The position numbers were made by a program, and so were the translations under genes. From Saprospiraceae bacterium (lineage in GTDB: Bacteria; Bacteroidota; Bacteroidia; Chitinophagales; Saprospiraceae): a stretch of DNA of 64,000 bases. Shown here one piece after another: positions 1 through 8,755 of the stretch. The first letter of the stretch is position 1; every line of letters begins with the position of its first letter. Under the pieces are notes generated by a model, which did no database searches, was not told the origin of the DNA, and was given only the letters and a program-made list of their open reading frames with translations. Location: the NCBI GenBank assembly GCA_020628095.1, contig JAHDFP010000001.1:186001-250000 (forward strand). The letters are read 5' to 3'.

Positions 1-2987
1 AGTGAGGCTTCGTTAGTGACAATTTCTATCGTCTCATCATCCTCATCATCATCAGCTATACCATCTCCCAGATCATCTTCTTCCTGATGCGAATCAGGGT
101 TACTATCTATATCATCTCCATCATCCCTTGTAATCTGTACCAGATTAGTCAGTGATGTGCCTGAGAAGGTCTCGTCTATAGTATAAGTCAATACGATATA
201 CTCTGACGTCATGGATTGTATAAAGGTTATCTCAAAGACGCCATCACTGGTTTCTGTAACATTAGCATTACCGTCGGCATCACTACCTACGTATACAAGA
301 CCGTCTGGTGGCGTATCTACGACCTCTATATTATTAGCATCTAATGAGCCTTCATTAGAGACTTCGATTTCGAATTCTACAGTTGATCCTAAGTTATATG
401 GCCCTGTAGAAATAGCTGATTTATCTATTGCAAGATCATATATCTGACCTACCATAACTATAACGACATCTTCATCATCGTCTGGTATACCATCTCCCAA
501 ATCATCACTATCAATCCCAGATCCAGGATCACTATCTCTATCATTACCATCATCGCTGGTTATCTGTGCCGTATTAGTTAGTGTCATCCCCATAAAATCA
601 TTAGCTATTTGATGAGTGACATTAATTGTTTCGCTTGCTCCTACTGTTAATGAAGCGATGGTGAAATTTCCAGCGCTTGTTTCCGTAACATTCGCATTAG
701 ATGTGGCATCGCTGCTCACATAGTTAAGCCCTGCAGAAGGTACATCAGACACAGTCACATTGCTAGCATCCATCTCTCCCTCATTAGTCACAACGATAGA
801 ATATGTAATGCTACTTCCTTGACTATATGGGCCAGAGCTAGTCATGGTTTTGTCTAGTGCGAGATCATATTGCTCACAATCACCGAACGGACAACCCTTG
901 ACAATATCTACGTCTCCAAATATACTTTTCTGCTGATCTCCAAGACTCCTGCCAATATTGAGCAAAACAGAATTATCTGGATCACTACCAGCAGTCGAGA
1001 AATATTGAAACCCATATATACAACCAAAAGAATTACAGTCTGCGCCTTGCAGTGCATCGGCGGTAGCGATAATAAATTCTTCACTATCGACTGTACACCC
1101 ATCTTGCATACCTGCATTGGCAAAATCTACTCCACCTCTGGAGTTAAGTCCCGCATTAACAGTTCCTATCTCGTATTGCAGATCTGCGTTAGACGCAGGT
1201 ACAGAAGTATTAAGTGTCCAAGAACCAGTCGATCCATTATATTGCATCACTCTGGCATGGTGCGCTTTCCATCTTTGATTTTCGGAATCAAAACCCACCT
1301 CGGCAACTAACATCGTCTTGTCATCCGCACTAAATTCTATGTCACCAACCGGCATACTAAAATTATCACTTTCATTAGGCGAGCCATATTCGTTAGTCCA
1401 TGGCAATTCGAACTCCAGCTTGTCTGATGATGCCACAAAATCACAAGAACCTGCATCTATCTGCACGGACCTTATGGTGTTTTTGTTACCATTTTTGTCA
1501 TAATCAGAATTCCACATAGAATAGTATAACCTGCTCTCAGCATAATTATATGTGACACCTATTATTCTTTCTCCTAAGACTGGATAACCAGCAGCCCCGT
1601 TATCTTGAGCTAATGGATCAAAGGTGCTCAAGGTATTACCTGATACAGGATCAAGTCTGTAAATTTTTCCATCTTCCAGATTAGCGACGAATAGTTGATC
1701 GCAGCCTTCCTGATATTCCACGCCCGATAATCCTTTGTCACCTGGTAGAGTTGCAATTTTTCTTACATCTCCTGTCATACTGCTTATGCATGATACCACG
1801 GCATTGGCAGTTTCTGTTGGTAATATATCATATAGAGATGTGGTCGCTGTATAAATATTGCGATCATCATCTAGAGCCGCGTGGAATACTTCTCCACACA
1901 AGTCTTCCACCGTCCATTCTATAGGGTGTCCAGGTATATATGTCGATATATCATTTCCTATTAGTCCAGTACTATAGAAGGTATTGAAGGCCTGCACCTT
2001 TTCTATAGCTAAGGTTGCTCTATTACCAGGATAAGTCGCACAAGCAACTACAGCATCTCCAGGCTGTATTATTCTCGTATCGGCACTAAGTGTGCAGAAA
2101 AAATTAGCTGTCTGACAGGTACCATCATTGTTCCTGACGGTTATCATATAGTCTCCCTGTGATAAGCCCTGGAATAAGTTACTGGCCTGCCAAGAACCTC
2201 CACCATCTATACTATATTCATAGTTACCCGTACCGCCTGTCGCTGTCAGTTCTATAGAACCATCATCAAAACAGGCATCCGTCTTGGCAGAAGTAACGAC
2301 AATAGGCCCATTGACCGCAGTTGTCGATTCGTAGCAGACGACTATTTCTATGGCATCTATCATAGCCTGTGCAGCACCTGCATTCTCAGGATTCATCGCA
2401 CTGATGACAATTCCAAATCGAGAATCGTTAAGTAAGTCAGCAGTTATAGTTTCTCCCCAGGTGGCGTCAGAATAACTGACAGTCTCCCAAGTCCCTTCAC
2501 TCCACGTGGCAGAAGAAGCCAAATTATCTGTTCCTATGCTTAAGGTAACAGGATTAAATAAGCGCACCTCGGCATCCACGAGATCCACAGAAGCCAAGTT
2601 TCGACGTGTCACCCTAAATGTTATATCTGTTATCACCGCATTACAAGGTATATCCAGATCAAAGTCTTTAGCCAGAAGATATCTGGATGTCTTACCAAAA
2701 AATATGTTGGACATTGCCGCAGAGGCATCTGGTGCTCCTGTGATATTAGAGGCACTGGACCACAGACTATTATTGGGTTCACCAAAAAAGAATCCAGATC
2801 CAGCATAAGCCGAAGCTGTAGTAGCACCTAGTGCCGAAATGACCTTATGGGGGTTGAAACGGGTTTGATGCTCAGCATGAAAATCGGAAAATGTATATCC
2901 TTCGGGCTGATTGGTCTTTTCACCTTTTACTCCAGAAGATAATAGAAGCAAAGCAACAAACAACGAGAATAATCGTGTATTCTTCAT
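1..2987 (-). CDS. Large secreted surface protein with beta-propeller, SprB-like and DUF11 repeats (3' end beyond window)
   Basis: I read this frame by hand from an ATG at 2987; it stays open to the left edge (about 995 residues) with no stop, so the C-terminus is missing. A signal peptide (residues 1-23, hydrophobic run FSLFVALLLLSSG) is followed by a beta-sandwich-like region (about 30-220), an SprB-like repeat (about 230-300, with GGTGNYEYSIDGG), and a region resembling a six-bladed propeller (about 310-690). Two DUF11 repeats then start at about residues 704 and 848 (YDLALDK and YDLAIDK), each ending in an Asp-rich linker such as DSDDLGDGIPDDDED that probably binds Ca2+. The family is typical of T9SS-exported adhesins of Bacteroidota; a C-terminal sorting domain is expected but lies outside the window. 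No gene symbol can be given. The + strand reading frames here are antisense shadows. Confidence 0.85.
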   Translation of the reverse strand, partial: MKNTRLFSLFVALLLLSSGVKGEKTNQPEGYTFSDFHAEHQTRFNPHKVISALGATTASAYAGSGFFFGEPNNSLWSSASNITGAPDASAAMSNIFFGKTSRYLLAKDFDLDIPCNAVITDITFRVTRRNLASVDLVDAEVRLFNPVTLSIGTDNLASSATWSEGTWETVSYSDATWGETITADLLNDSRFGIVISAMNPENAGAAQAMIDAIEIVVCYESTTAVNGPIVVTSAKTDACFDDGSIELTATGGTGNYEYSIDGGGSWQASNLFQGLSQGDYMITVRNNDGTCQTANFFCTLSADTRIIQPGDAVVACATYPGNRATLAIEKVQAFNTFYSTGLIGNDISTYIPGHPIEWTVEDLCGEVFHAALDDDRNIYTATTSLYDILPTETANAVVSCISSMTGDVRKIATLPGDKGLSGVEYQEGCDQLFVANLEDGKIYRLDPVSGNTLSTFDPLAQDNGAAGYPVLGERIIGVTYNYAESRLYYSMWNSDYDKNGNKNTIRSVQIDAGSCDFVASSDKLEFELPWTNEYGSPNESDNFSMPVGDIEFSADDKTMLVAEVGFDSENQRWKAHHARVMQYNGSTGSWTLNTSVPASNADLQYEIGTVNAGLNSRGGVDFANAGMQDGCTVDSEEFIIATADALQGADCNSFGCIYGFQYFSTAGSDPDNSVLLNIGRSLGDQQKSIFGDVDIVKGCPFGDCEQYDLALDKTMTSSGPYSQGSSITYSIVVTNEGEMDASNVTVSDVPSAGLNYVSSDATSNANVTETSAGNFTIASLTVGASETINVTHQIANDFMGMTLTNTAQITSDDGNDRDSDPGSGIDSDDLGDGIPDDDEDVVIVMVGQIYDLAIDKSAISTGPYNLGSTVEFEIEVSNEGSLDANNIEVVDTPPDGLVYVGSDADGNANVTETSDGVFEITFIQSMTSEYIVLTYTIDETFSGTSLTNLVQITRDDGDDIDSNPDSHQEEDDLGDGIADDDEDDETIEIVTNEAS

Positions 2988-3286
2988 TAAATCGGGTTTT
3001 TGAGAGAATGACACTAGTAGAGAAAGCAATCCCCTATGTATTAGTGCTATTCCATAGTATAACTAAACAAAAAATTAATCTTGTTTACTGTAATCGGGAG
3101 GGAAAACTTCACAAACATATTAAATATTTTTATAATGTATAAGTAATTGATAAATAAAATTTTCCGATCTTATTTGACCTATATGATTTATGAATTAGAC
3201 TAAGTGCAGATATTTTTAGAAATAATTCTTGTGGCTTCATATTAATATGTGTTATTTGTTCATATATTGAATTAACTTTAAAATAG
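2988..3286. other. Divergent intergenic region
   Basis: This 299-base AT-rich stretch separates the divergent surface protein and coiled-coil genes and should hold both promoters. The sequence TAACTTTA just before the ATG at 3287 is one base off the Bacteroidota -7 box TAnnTTTG. I see no RNA gene, hairpin or repeat in it. Confidence 0.4.
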
Positions 3287-3841
3287 ATGCAGACGGACTT
3301 ACACGATTTATTTCCTGACACAAAATCACTTGATCAAAAGTCAGTGACTGCTTTACTCAAATCCATTAAGAACAGCTATCATGAGGGGAGTTTTGATTAT
3401 CTTAAGTTTAAACAATCAGTACTCTCACTAGCCAAACTCAACATGGATGAGGCCACGAGCTTTAAGAGCGCTTTTGCGACTGCTCAGACGATGGGCTTAT
3501 CTAAGGAAAGCCTAATTAAGTCTGCCAACAAATACATCTACGCGCTGGAGGGAGAAAGAGAATCATTTGCCGAGGCACTGCTAAAGCAGAAAGAAATCAA
3601 AGTCGATGGTCGAAGGTCGGAGGTAGAAAAATTACATGACAAAATCGCATCTCACAAACAAAAAATAAAAGAACTAGAAAGGGAAATAGAAATATTCCAA
3701 CAGCGCATAGACAATGTCGATCAAGATGTAGATGACGCAAAAGCTAAAATCGAAGGAACAAAACGAAACTTCCTGAGTGTTTATGAGGTGATAAGCAAAG
3801 CGATCAAATCTGACATTGAGTTGATAACTATTTATTTATAA
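3287..3841 (+). CDS. Hypothetical coiled-coil protein
   Basis: This 184-residue protein has no signal peptide or membrane segment. Residues 1-95 are mixed helical, and residues about 100-165 form a strongly charged heptad-like coiled coil (KLHDKIASHKQKIKELERE and on). I do not recognise the family. It sits only eight bases upstream of the membrane-anchored PspA-like gene and was probably transcribed with it. A cytosolic partner of that protein is a reasonable guess, since coiled-coil accessory proteins often accompany PspA-type systems, but nothing in the sequence proves it. Confidence 0.75.
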   Translation: MQTDLHDLFPDTKSLDQKSVTALLKSIKNSYHEGSFDYLKFKQSVLSLAKLNMDEATSFKSAFATAQTMGLSKESLIKSANKYIYALEGERESFAEALLKQKEIKVDGRRSEVEKLHDKIASHKQKIKELEREIEIFQQRIDNVDQDVDDAKAKIEGTKRNFLSVYEVISKAIKSDIELITIYL

Positions 3842-3849
3842 AACATTAT

Positions 3850-4866
3850 ATGGCTAATTACGATAATCCTAATTCTGTAAAACCAAAATCGTTTTGGAGC
3901 AAACCTGAGGGCAAGACAGGAGCTCTTTTTTTACTTGTTATAGCTGGACTGCTTGTTTGGGCTGGCGTATCGTTTTGGAGTGTTCTTGTCCCACTTATGG
4001 GTTCGCTGATGGGTAAGGTGGCTATGTTCGGAGCATTAGGACTTATACTGTATATGGCGCTGGACACTAGGACCCGTAACTTATTCAGCTACATGTACCA
4101 GAGCATCATGAGAAAGATTACGTCCATCTTCGTGACTATAGACCCTATGGGCATACTCAAAAACTACATCTCCGACCTGGAGAGTAATCTCAAAAAAATG
4201 GGTAAGCAGATAGGAAACCTAAAAGGCCAGATGAGAAACCTCAAAAATCAGTTGGCCAACAATAATAAGGACATCGAAAAAAACATGGCCCTTGCCAGAA
4301 AGGCAAAACAGCTCGGCCAACAGCAACAGATGGTCTTATCAAGTAGAAAAGCTGCTAGACTAAAAGAAACAAACGAAAAATATGTCGCTCTACATAATAG
4401 GCTAGCCGTATTATATCGAGTATTAACCAAAATGTACTCTAACTCAGAAATCTTACTAGAGGATACCAAAGATCAGATCCGAGTCAAAGAACAAGAAAGA
4501 AAAGCCATAAGAGCATCTCACTCTGCGATGAAATCTGCTATGAGCATCATCAAGGGAGATCCTGATAAGCGAGCCATGTTTGATCAGGCGATGCAAGGCA
4601 TTGCCGATGATGTAGCTAACAAAGTAGGAGAAATGGAACGATTCATGGAGTTGTCTTCTGATTTTATGAATTCTATAGATCTGCAAGAGGGAATTTTCGA
4701 AGAGAAAGGTCTGAAAATGTTAGAGGAGTACGAAAAGAAAAGCACTATACTTCTACTAGGCGGACAAGAGCAAGCTGACGAAATACTTGACCTCAATGAA
4801 CCACGTAAAGAAGTCCAATATCGATCAGGAAAAGGAGATACAGACTACTCTAACCTATTCGAATAG
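3850..4866 (+). CDS. Membrane-anchored PspA/IM30 (ESCRT-III)-like protein
   Basis: The protein has 338 residues. Two hydrophobic segments (about 25-45 and 52-72) form an N-terminal membrane hairpin. The rest is nearly all helix: DPMGILKNYISDLESNL at about 98 resembles the PspA helix-1 entry (DP...L..YI.DLE..L), followed by a long Gln/Lys/Asn-rich hairpin (LANNNKDIEKNMALARKA), a second helical pair, and a late segment containing KVGEMERFM. The layout and spacing resemble the PspA/Vipp1 fold, but canonical PspA has an amphipathic helix where this has transmembrane helices. The last residues are acidic and aromatic (DTDYSNLFE) and could be a docking tail. Assignment is by visual pattern only; a generic membrane coiled-coil protein remains possible. 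It follows the coiled-coil gene and overlaps apbE. Confidence 0.55.
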   Translation: MANYDNPNSVKPKSFWSKPEGKTGALFLLVIAGLLVWAGVSFWSVLVPLMGSLMGKVAMFGALGLILYMALDTRTRNLFSYMYQSIMRKITSIFVTIDPMGILKNYISDLESNLKKMGKQIGNLKGQMRNLKNQLANNNKDIEKNMALARKAKQLGQQQQMVLSSRKAARLKETNEKYVALHNRLAVLYRVLTKMYSNSEILLEDTKDQIRVKEQERKAIRASHSAMKSAMSIIKGDPDKRAMFDQAMQGIADDVANKVGEMERFMELSSDFMNSIDLQEGIFEEKGLKMLEEYEKKSTILLLGGQEQADEILDLNEPRKEVQYRSGKGDTDYSNLFE

Positions 4867-5992
4867 GGAGACTAATAGGTGGGTTGGCAATAGACTCAGT
4901 AACTTTTTCTTTTTACTTTTTTCTTCGGTTGTATTTCTGGTTAGTTGCAAGCAAGAAAAAAAGGAAGACGCCGTTAAGGATTATTATATAAGTATTTCTG
5001 GTCCAACCATGGGTACGGTCTATAACATTAGCTATATAGATACGCTCTTGCGCAATTATTCCAAGCCCATAGATAGTATCCTGATAGATATAAATGACGC
5101 TGTATCCACATACATCCCCTACTCTATCATCACTCAGATCAATACAGATAGTCTGGGCAACGAAGTAGAAGTATTAAAAAATGGAAAGTTTGCCAATTAC
5201 ATCAAATACAGCTTCCCGATAAATGACCATTTCATAAGCAATTATGAAAATGCGCTAGAAGTCTTTACCAGCACAGGAGGATATTTTGATCCTACGATTA
5301 TGCCCTTAGTTAACTATTGGGGGTTCGGTTATAAAGAAAAAGAGGCTAGAGTCCAGGTAGATAGCCAAGCTGTAAGTATCATGAAGGCTAATACGGGTCT
5401 TGACCTATGGAGTATGAGTCGCAGCCTTGATTCGTTTCATATTATGAAGCCGCCTCAGGCGGAATTGGATTTCAGTGCAATAGCCAAAGGATATGCCGTC
5501 GATGAAATCTCCAAATATCTCAAAAGCCAAAATATCACAAAGCATATTATAGAAATAGGAGGTGAAATATTTTGCTCAGGTCTTAATAAGCAAAACCTAC
5601 CTTGGAAAATAGGTATCAACCGACCAGTCAAAGAAGCCAGTCTCCGAAGCACTAATCTCGTTATCCAGTTATCTGATATGGCATTAGCCTCCTCTGGCAA
5701 CTATCGCAATTTCTACGAAGTCGACGGAGAAACATACGGACACGAAATAAATCCCCATACAGGATATCCAGAGAAAAATGACCTTCTTGGCGTTTCAGTC
5801 ATTGCGCCAGATTGCACTATGGCTGATGCTTTGGCGACGGCTTTCATGGTACTAGGCAGAGCTAAGTCTGTAGAATTAATAGAGCAATTTATAGATATAG
5901 AGGCGGTGTTCTTCTATTCTGATGATGGGAATAAGATTCTTAAGCAATATTCGAGTAGCTTCGCGCCTTTATTAGTGGAGACAGATTCATAA
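4796..5992 (+). CDS. apbE: FAD:protein FMN transferase (lipoprotein)
   Basis: ApbE covalently attaches FMN from FAD to Thr residues of extracytoplasmic flavoproteins such as NqrB/NqrC or RnfG. Family hallmarks are visible: GPTMGTVYNI near the mature start, LDFSAIAKGYAVD, IEIGGEIFCSG, ASSGNYRNFYEVDG, HEINPHTGYP, and the Mg2+-site segment TMADALATAFMVLG. A lipoprotein signal (FFFLLFSSVVFLVSC) precedes the domain, so it should act in the periplasm as a lipoprotein. The start is uncertain: the upstream gene ends at 4866 and there is no ATG, GTG or TTG between that stop and the signal peptide. I use the ATG at 4796, which gives a 71-base overlap and about 33 extra residues before the hydrophobic run; a TTG at 4787 is also in frame. 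A non-canonical start closer to the signal peptide is possible. Confidence 0.93.
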   Translation: MNHVKKSNIDQEKEIQTTLTYSNRETNRWVGNRLSNFFFLLFSSVVFLVSCKQEKKEDAVKDYYISISGPTMGTVYNISYIDTLLRNYSKPIDSILIDINDAVSTYIPYSIITQINTDSLGNEVEVLKNGKFANYIKYSFPINDHFISNYENALEVFTSTGGYFDPTIMPLVNYWGFGYKEKEARVQVDSQAVSIMKANTGLDLWSMSRSLDSFHIMKPPQAELDFSAIAKGYAVDEISKYLKSQNITKHIIEIGGEIFCSGLNKQNLPWKIGINRPVKEASLRSTNLVIQLSDMALASSGNYRNFYEVDGETYGHEINPHTGYPEKNDLLGVSVIAPDCTMADALATAFMVLGRAKSVELIEQFIDIEAVFFYSDDGNKILKQYSSSFAPLLVETDS

Positions 5993-6003
5993 ATTTCTCC
6001 TAA

Positions 6004-6025
6004 AATCCACATGCCCTCGTGGATT
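6004..6025 (+). terminator. Short hairpin after apbE, possible weak terminator
   Basis: AATCCAC at 6004-6010 and GTGGATT at 6019-6025 form a perfect 7-bp stem with an 8-base loop, starting 12 bases past the apbE stop. No T-run follows, so intrinsic termination is doubtful. Confidence 0.3.
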
Positions 6026-6153
6026 ACGGATTAATTATTTGACTTTTGCAGCATTATAAAAACCATGTATAATTAATGGCAATCGAATAGAACAAATCAG
6101 TGCCCTTATACATTTTCATAACACGATATTTTTTCTCAATAGAAATTTAAGAC

Positions 6154-8733
6154 TTGAATCAGATTTTTTCTATTAGCAAAACACTTAGAATAACACTTTT
6201 ATTACTGGGAATTCTATTTGTACAAGAAAGCCTACACGCACAAAAACTTACCGTTATAAGGGGTAAAGTCTTTGATGCCAAAACAAAAGAGCCTTTGCCC
6301 TTCGTGGATCTTATCCTCAAAGGAACTTATGTCGGTGCAAGCACTGATTTGGATGGTCAGTATTTGATCAAAACAAAAAATCCTTCTGATACCATCGTAT
6401 GCAACTTTATAGGTTACAAACCGATGGAACTACCCATCACTAAGGAAGACAAACAAGTCATCAATTTTTACCTAGAAGAAGAGGGCATTCAGATAGATGC
6501 CATTACTGTGGTCGCCAAAAAAGGTAGGTATCGTAAGAAAGGCAATCCTGCTGTAGAGCTGATGCGAAAAGTCATAGACAATCGAGATCGAAATAGAATA
6601 GAATCGAAAGAGCACTACAGATACGACAAGCACGAAAAACTAGAGCTAGATATAAATAATATAACAGAGGAGTTCAAACAAAGAAAATCGCTAAAAAACT
6701 TTGATTTCCTCTGGAATTACTTGGATACTTCCACTGTCAATGGACGGGTATATTTACCTCTATACATAAGGGAGATTTTATCTCAGGTGCATTACAGGAA
6801 AGATCCTGAAAGCAAAAAAGAAGTTCGCTCCGCGATAAGAATGACAGAGTTCGATCAGGCTCTGGACATGGAGAGTATAACCAATATCATAGACCTACTC
6901 TATCAGGATGTCAACCTCTACGAAAACAGCATCAAACTCTTAGACAATGACTTCCTGAGTCCTATGGCTCCTTGGGCACTTAACTATTATAGATTTTATA
7001 TTCTGGATACCACGTATGTCAATAATCAGAGTGCGATACATCTCGCCTTTATACCTAGAAATAAAACCTTTATAGGATTTACAGGAGATGTCTATATCTC
7101 CAATGATGACAGATATACCCTGCTCAAAGCCGTCCTTGGGGTGACCAAGGACATCAGTATGAATTTTGTCAGGGATATAAAAATCGTCCAGGAGTTCAAA
7201 GAAGAGGAAGACGTTTATCTATTGACTAAAGATGATATTACACTGGACGTCTCCATATCTGATGGCGGATTGGGTCTATTCGCAACTAGGAAAAATATAT
7301 TGAAAAATTTCAATTTTGACCCTCCAGAAGATGACTCAGTCTTTGATAATATAGAGGAGGTCGTGACGAAGTCCGACGCCTATGACAAAGGCAATGCGTA
7401 CTGGGCAGACAATCGTATCGAAAAATTAACAGCAAGAGAAGAAGGTATCTATAATATGATAGACACCTTGCATACCGTACCCGCCTATAAGAGATTCGTC
7501 TATTGGACTAAGGTGGTCTCTACGGGTTACTTTCCTGCTGGACCATTAGATATAGGTAAAATAGGTACCATGCTTAGTTTCAATCAGGTAGAAGGAATGA
7601 GACTAAGAGTAGGACCTGAGACAGCCCACAGATTTACTTCTAAAATACAAGCTCGTGGTTATACAGCCTATGGTTTTAAGGATAAGGCTTTTAAATACGG
7701 TGGATCATTACTCTATAGCTTTACAGATGATTATCGTAAGAATCCTAAGAACTTCATCCGTGCATCCTATAGGAATGATGTCTTTATACCGGGACTCAAA
7801 TTAGAATTTTTATCTGCGGATAACTTCTTGACTTCATTCAGAAGGGGGCAAGCTAATCAGATGCTTTTTGCAGAGGAATACAAACTAGAGTATATGGTAG
7901 AGGGCGCGGTTGGATTTGCAAAATTTGGATTTGAAAATAGGAATAGGAAACCTTACGGAACTCTTTTATTCGAGGCATTCCGTGACGACCAACTGGTAAG
8001 TGTCCCAGAAATAAATACCACAGAGCTCAGCGTTGTAGCAGAATTTTCTCCTAATACAGCTTTCATACAAGGAAGAGAGATCAGGACACCTATCAAATCT
8101 GACCATCCAAGATTCCAGTTAGTATATAGAGCAGGTATAAAAGCGTTAGGCGGAACATATAATTATCACAACTTATCACTCCAGGTCAAAAAGCGTATCT
8201 CTATGTCTGTGGCAGGAAGAATGCAATTAGAAGCAGAAATAGGTCGCGTCTGGGGTAAACAACTGCCTTACTTATTACTATATATCCCTGTAGCGAATCA
8301 GTCATACTCATTCATGCCGAGTTCTTTTAATACAATGAACTTTCTAGAATTTGCTACAGACAAGTACGCCAGATTATATGTGCAGCATTTCTTTGATGGA
8401 TACATCTTTAACAGAATTCCACTCTGGCGAAAACTAAAACTCAAGGAAGTCTTTAGTTTCAAAGCAGTCTACGGAGGTCTGGATGATTCTAATAATCCTA
8501 ATCTCGATCCATCGTTGATTCAGTTCAATACATTAGACAACGGAGAGTACTTAACGACGACTATAGAGAAGAACAAACCATTCATGGAGTATGGCATCGG
8601 TTTCTATAATGTCTTTAAGATATTCAGATTTGACCTTGTCAAAAGGATTAACTATCTGGACAGACCTAATGTCGAGCAATTATTTGGTGTCAAAGGTCTA
8701 GGACTAAGAGGAAGGATTAAAGTGGAATTTTAA
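6154..8733 (+). CDS. DUF5686 outer-membrane protein with N-terminal carboxypeptidase-regulatory-like domain
   Basis: This 859-residue protein starts at a TTG and has a signal peptide (ITLLLLGILFVQESLHAQ). Residues about 34-115 are a CarboxypepD_reg-like beta-sandwich (RGKVFDAKTKEPLPFVDLIL, then STDLDGQY and NFIGYKP), the plug-side domain common on Bacteroidota outer-membrane proteins. The remainder matches the DUF5686 family, with alternating beta strands, a predicted C-terminal barrel and a C-terminal strand ending KVEF. The length of about 830-860 is typical for the family. Its function is unknown; the architecture suggests an outer-membrane porin or assembly factor rather than a TonB receptor, since no plug domain is seen. 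It appears monocistronic, convergent with cca. Confidence 0.88.
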   Translation: MNQIFSISKTLRITLLLLGILFVQESLHAQKLTVIRGKVFDAKTKEPLPFVDLILKGTYVGASTDLDGQYLIKTKNPSDTIVCNFIGYKPMELPITKEDKQVINFYLEEEGIQIDAITVVAKKGRYRKKGNPAVELMRKVIDNRDRNRIESKEHYRYDKHEKLELDINNITEEFKQRKSLKNFDFLWNYLDTSTVNGRVYLPLYIREILSQVHYRKDPESKKEVRSAIRMTEFDQALDMESITNIIDLLYQDVNLYENSIKLLDNDFLSPMAPWALNYYRFYILDTTYVNNQSAIHLAFIPRNKTFIGFTGDVYISNDDRYTLLKAVLGVTKDISMNFVRDIKIVQEFKEEEDVYLLTKDDITLDVSISDGGLGLFATRKNILKNFNFDPPEDDSVFDNIEEVVTKSDAYDKGNAYWADNRIEKLTAREEGIYNMIDTLHTVPAYKRFVYWTKVVSTGYFPAGPLDIGKIGTMLSFNQVEGMRLRVGPETAHRFTSKIQARGYTAYGFKDKAFKYGGSLLYSFTDDYRKNPKNFIRASYRNDVFIPGLKLEFLSADNFLTSFRRGQANQMLFAEEYKLEYMVEGAVGFAKFGFENRNRKPYGTLLFEAFRDDQLVSVPEINTTELSVVAEFSPNTAFIQGREIRTPIKSDHPRFQLVYRAGIKALGGTYNYHNLSLQVKKRISMSVAGRMQLEAEIGRVWGKQLPYLLLYIPVANQSYSFMPSSFNTMNFLEFATDKYARLYVQHFFDGYIFNRIPLWRKLKLKEVFSFKAVYGGLDDSNNPNLDPSLIQFNTLDNGEYLTTTIEKNKPFMEYGIGFYNVFKIFRFDLVKRINYLDRPNVEQLFGVKGLGLRGRIKVEF

Positions 8734-8755
8734 TAAGAAGGAATTATTATTAAGA

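Noticed and set aside
32-56. CATCATCATC-type low-complexity stretch, also near 470-490
   Set aside because: It encodes the Asp-rich linkers of the DUF11 repeats; it is not a microsatellite of interest nor a CRISPR.
870-1310. Plus-strand open frames across the first 3 kb (211-447, 870-1310, 1318-1503, 2506-2808)
   Set aside because: They are antisense to one continuous minus-strand frame with a signal peptide and recognisable repeats, and they have no family features of their own.
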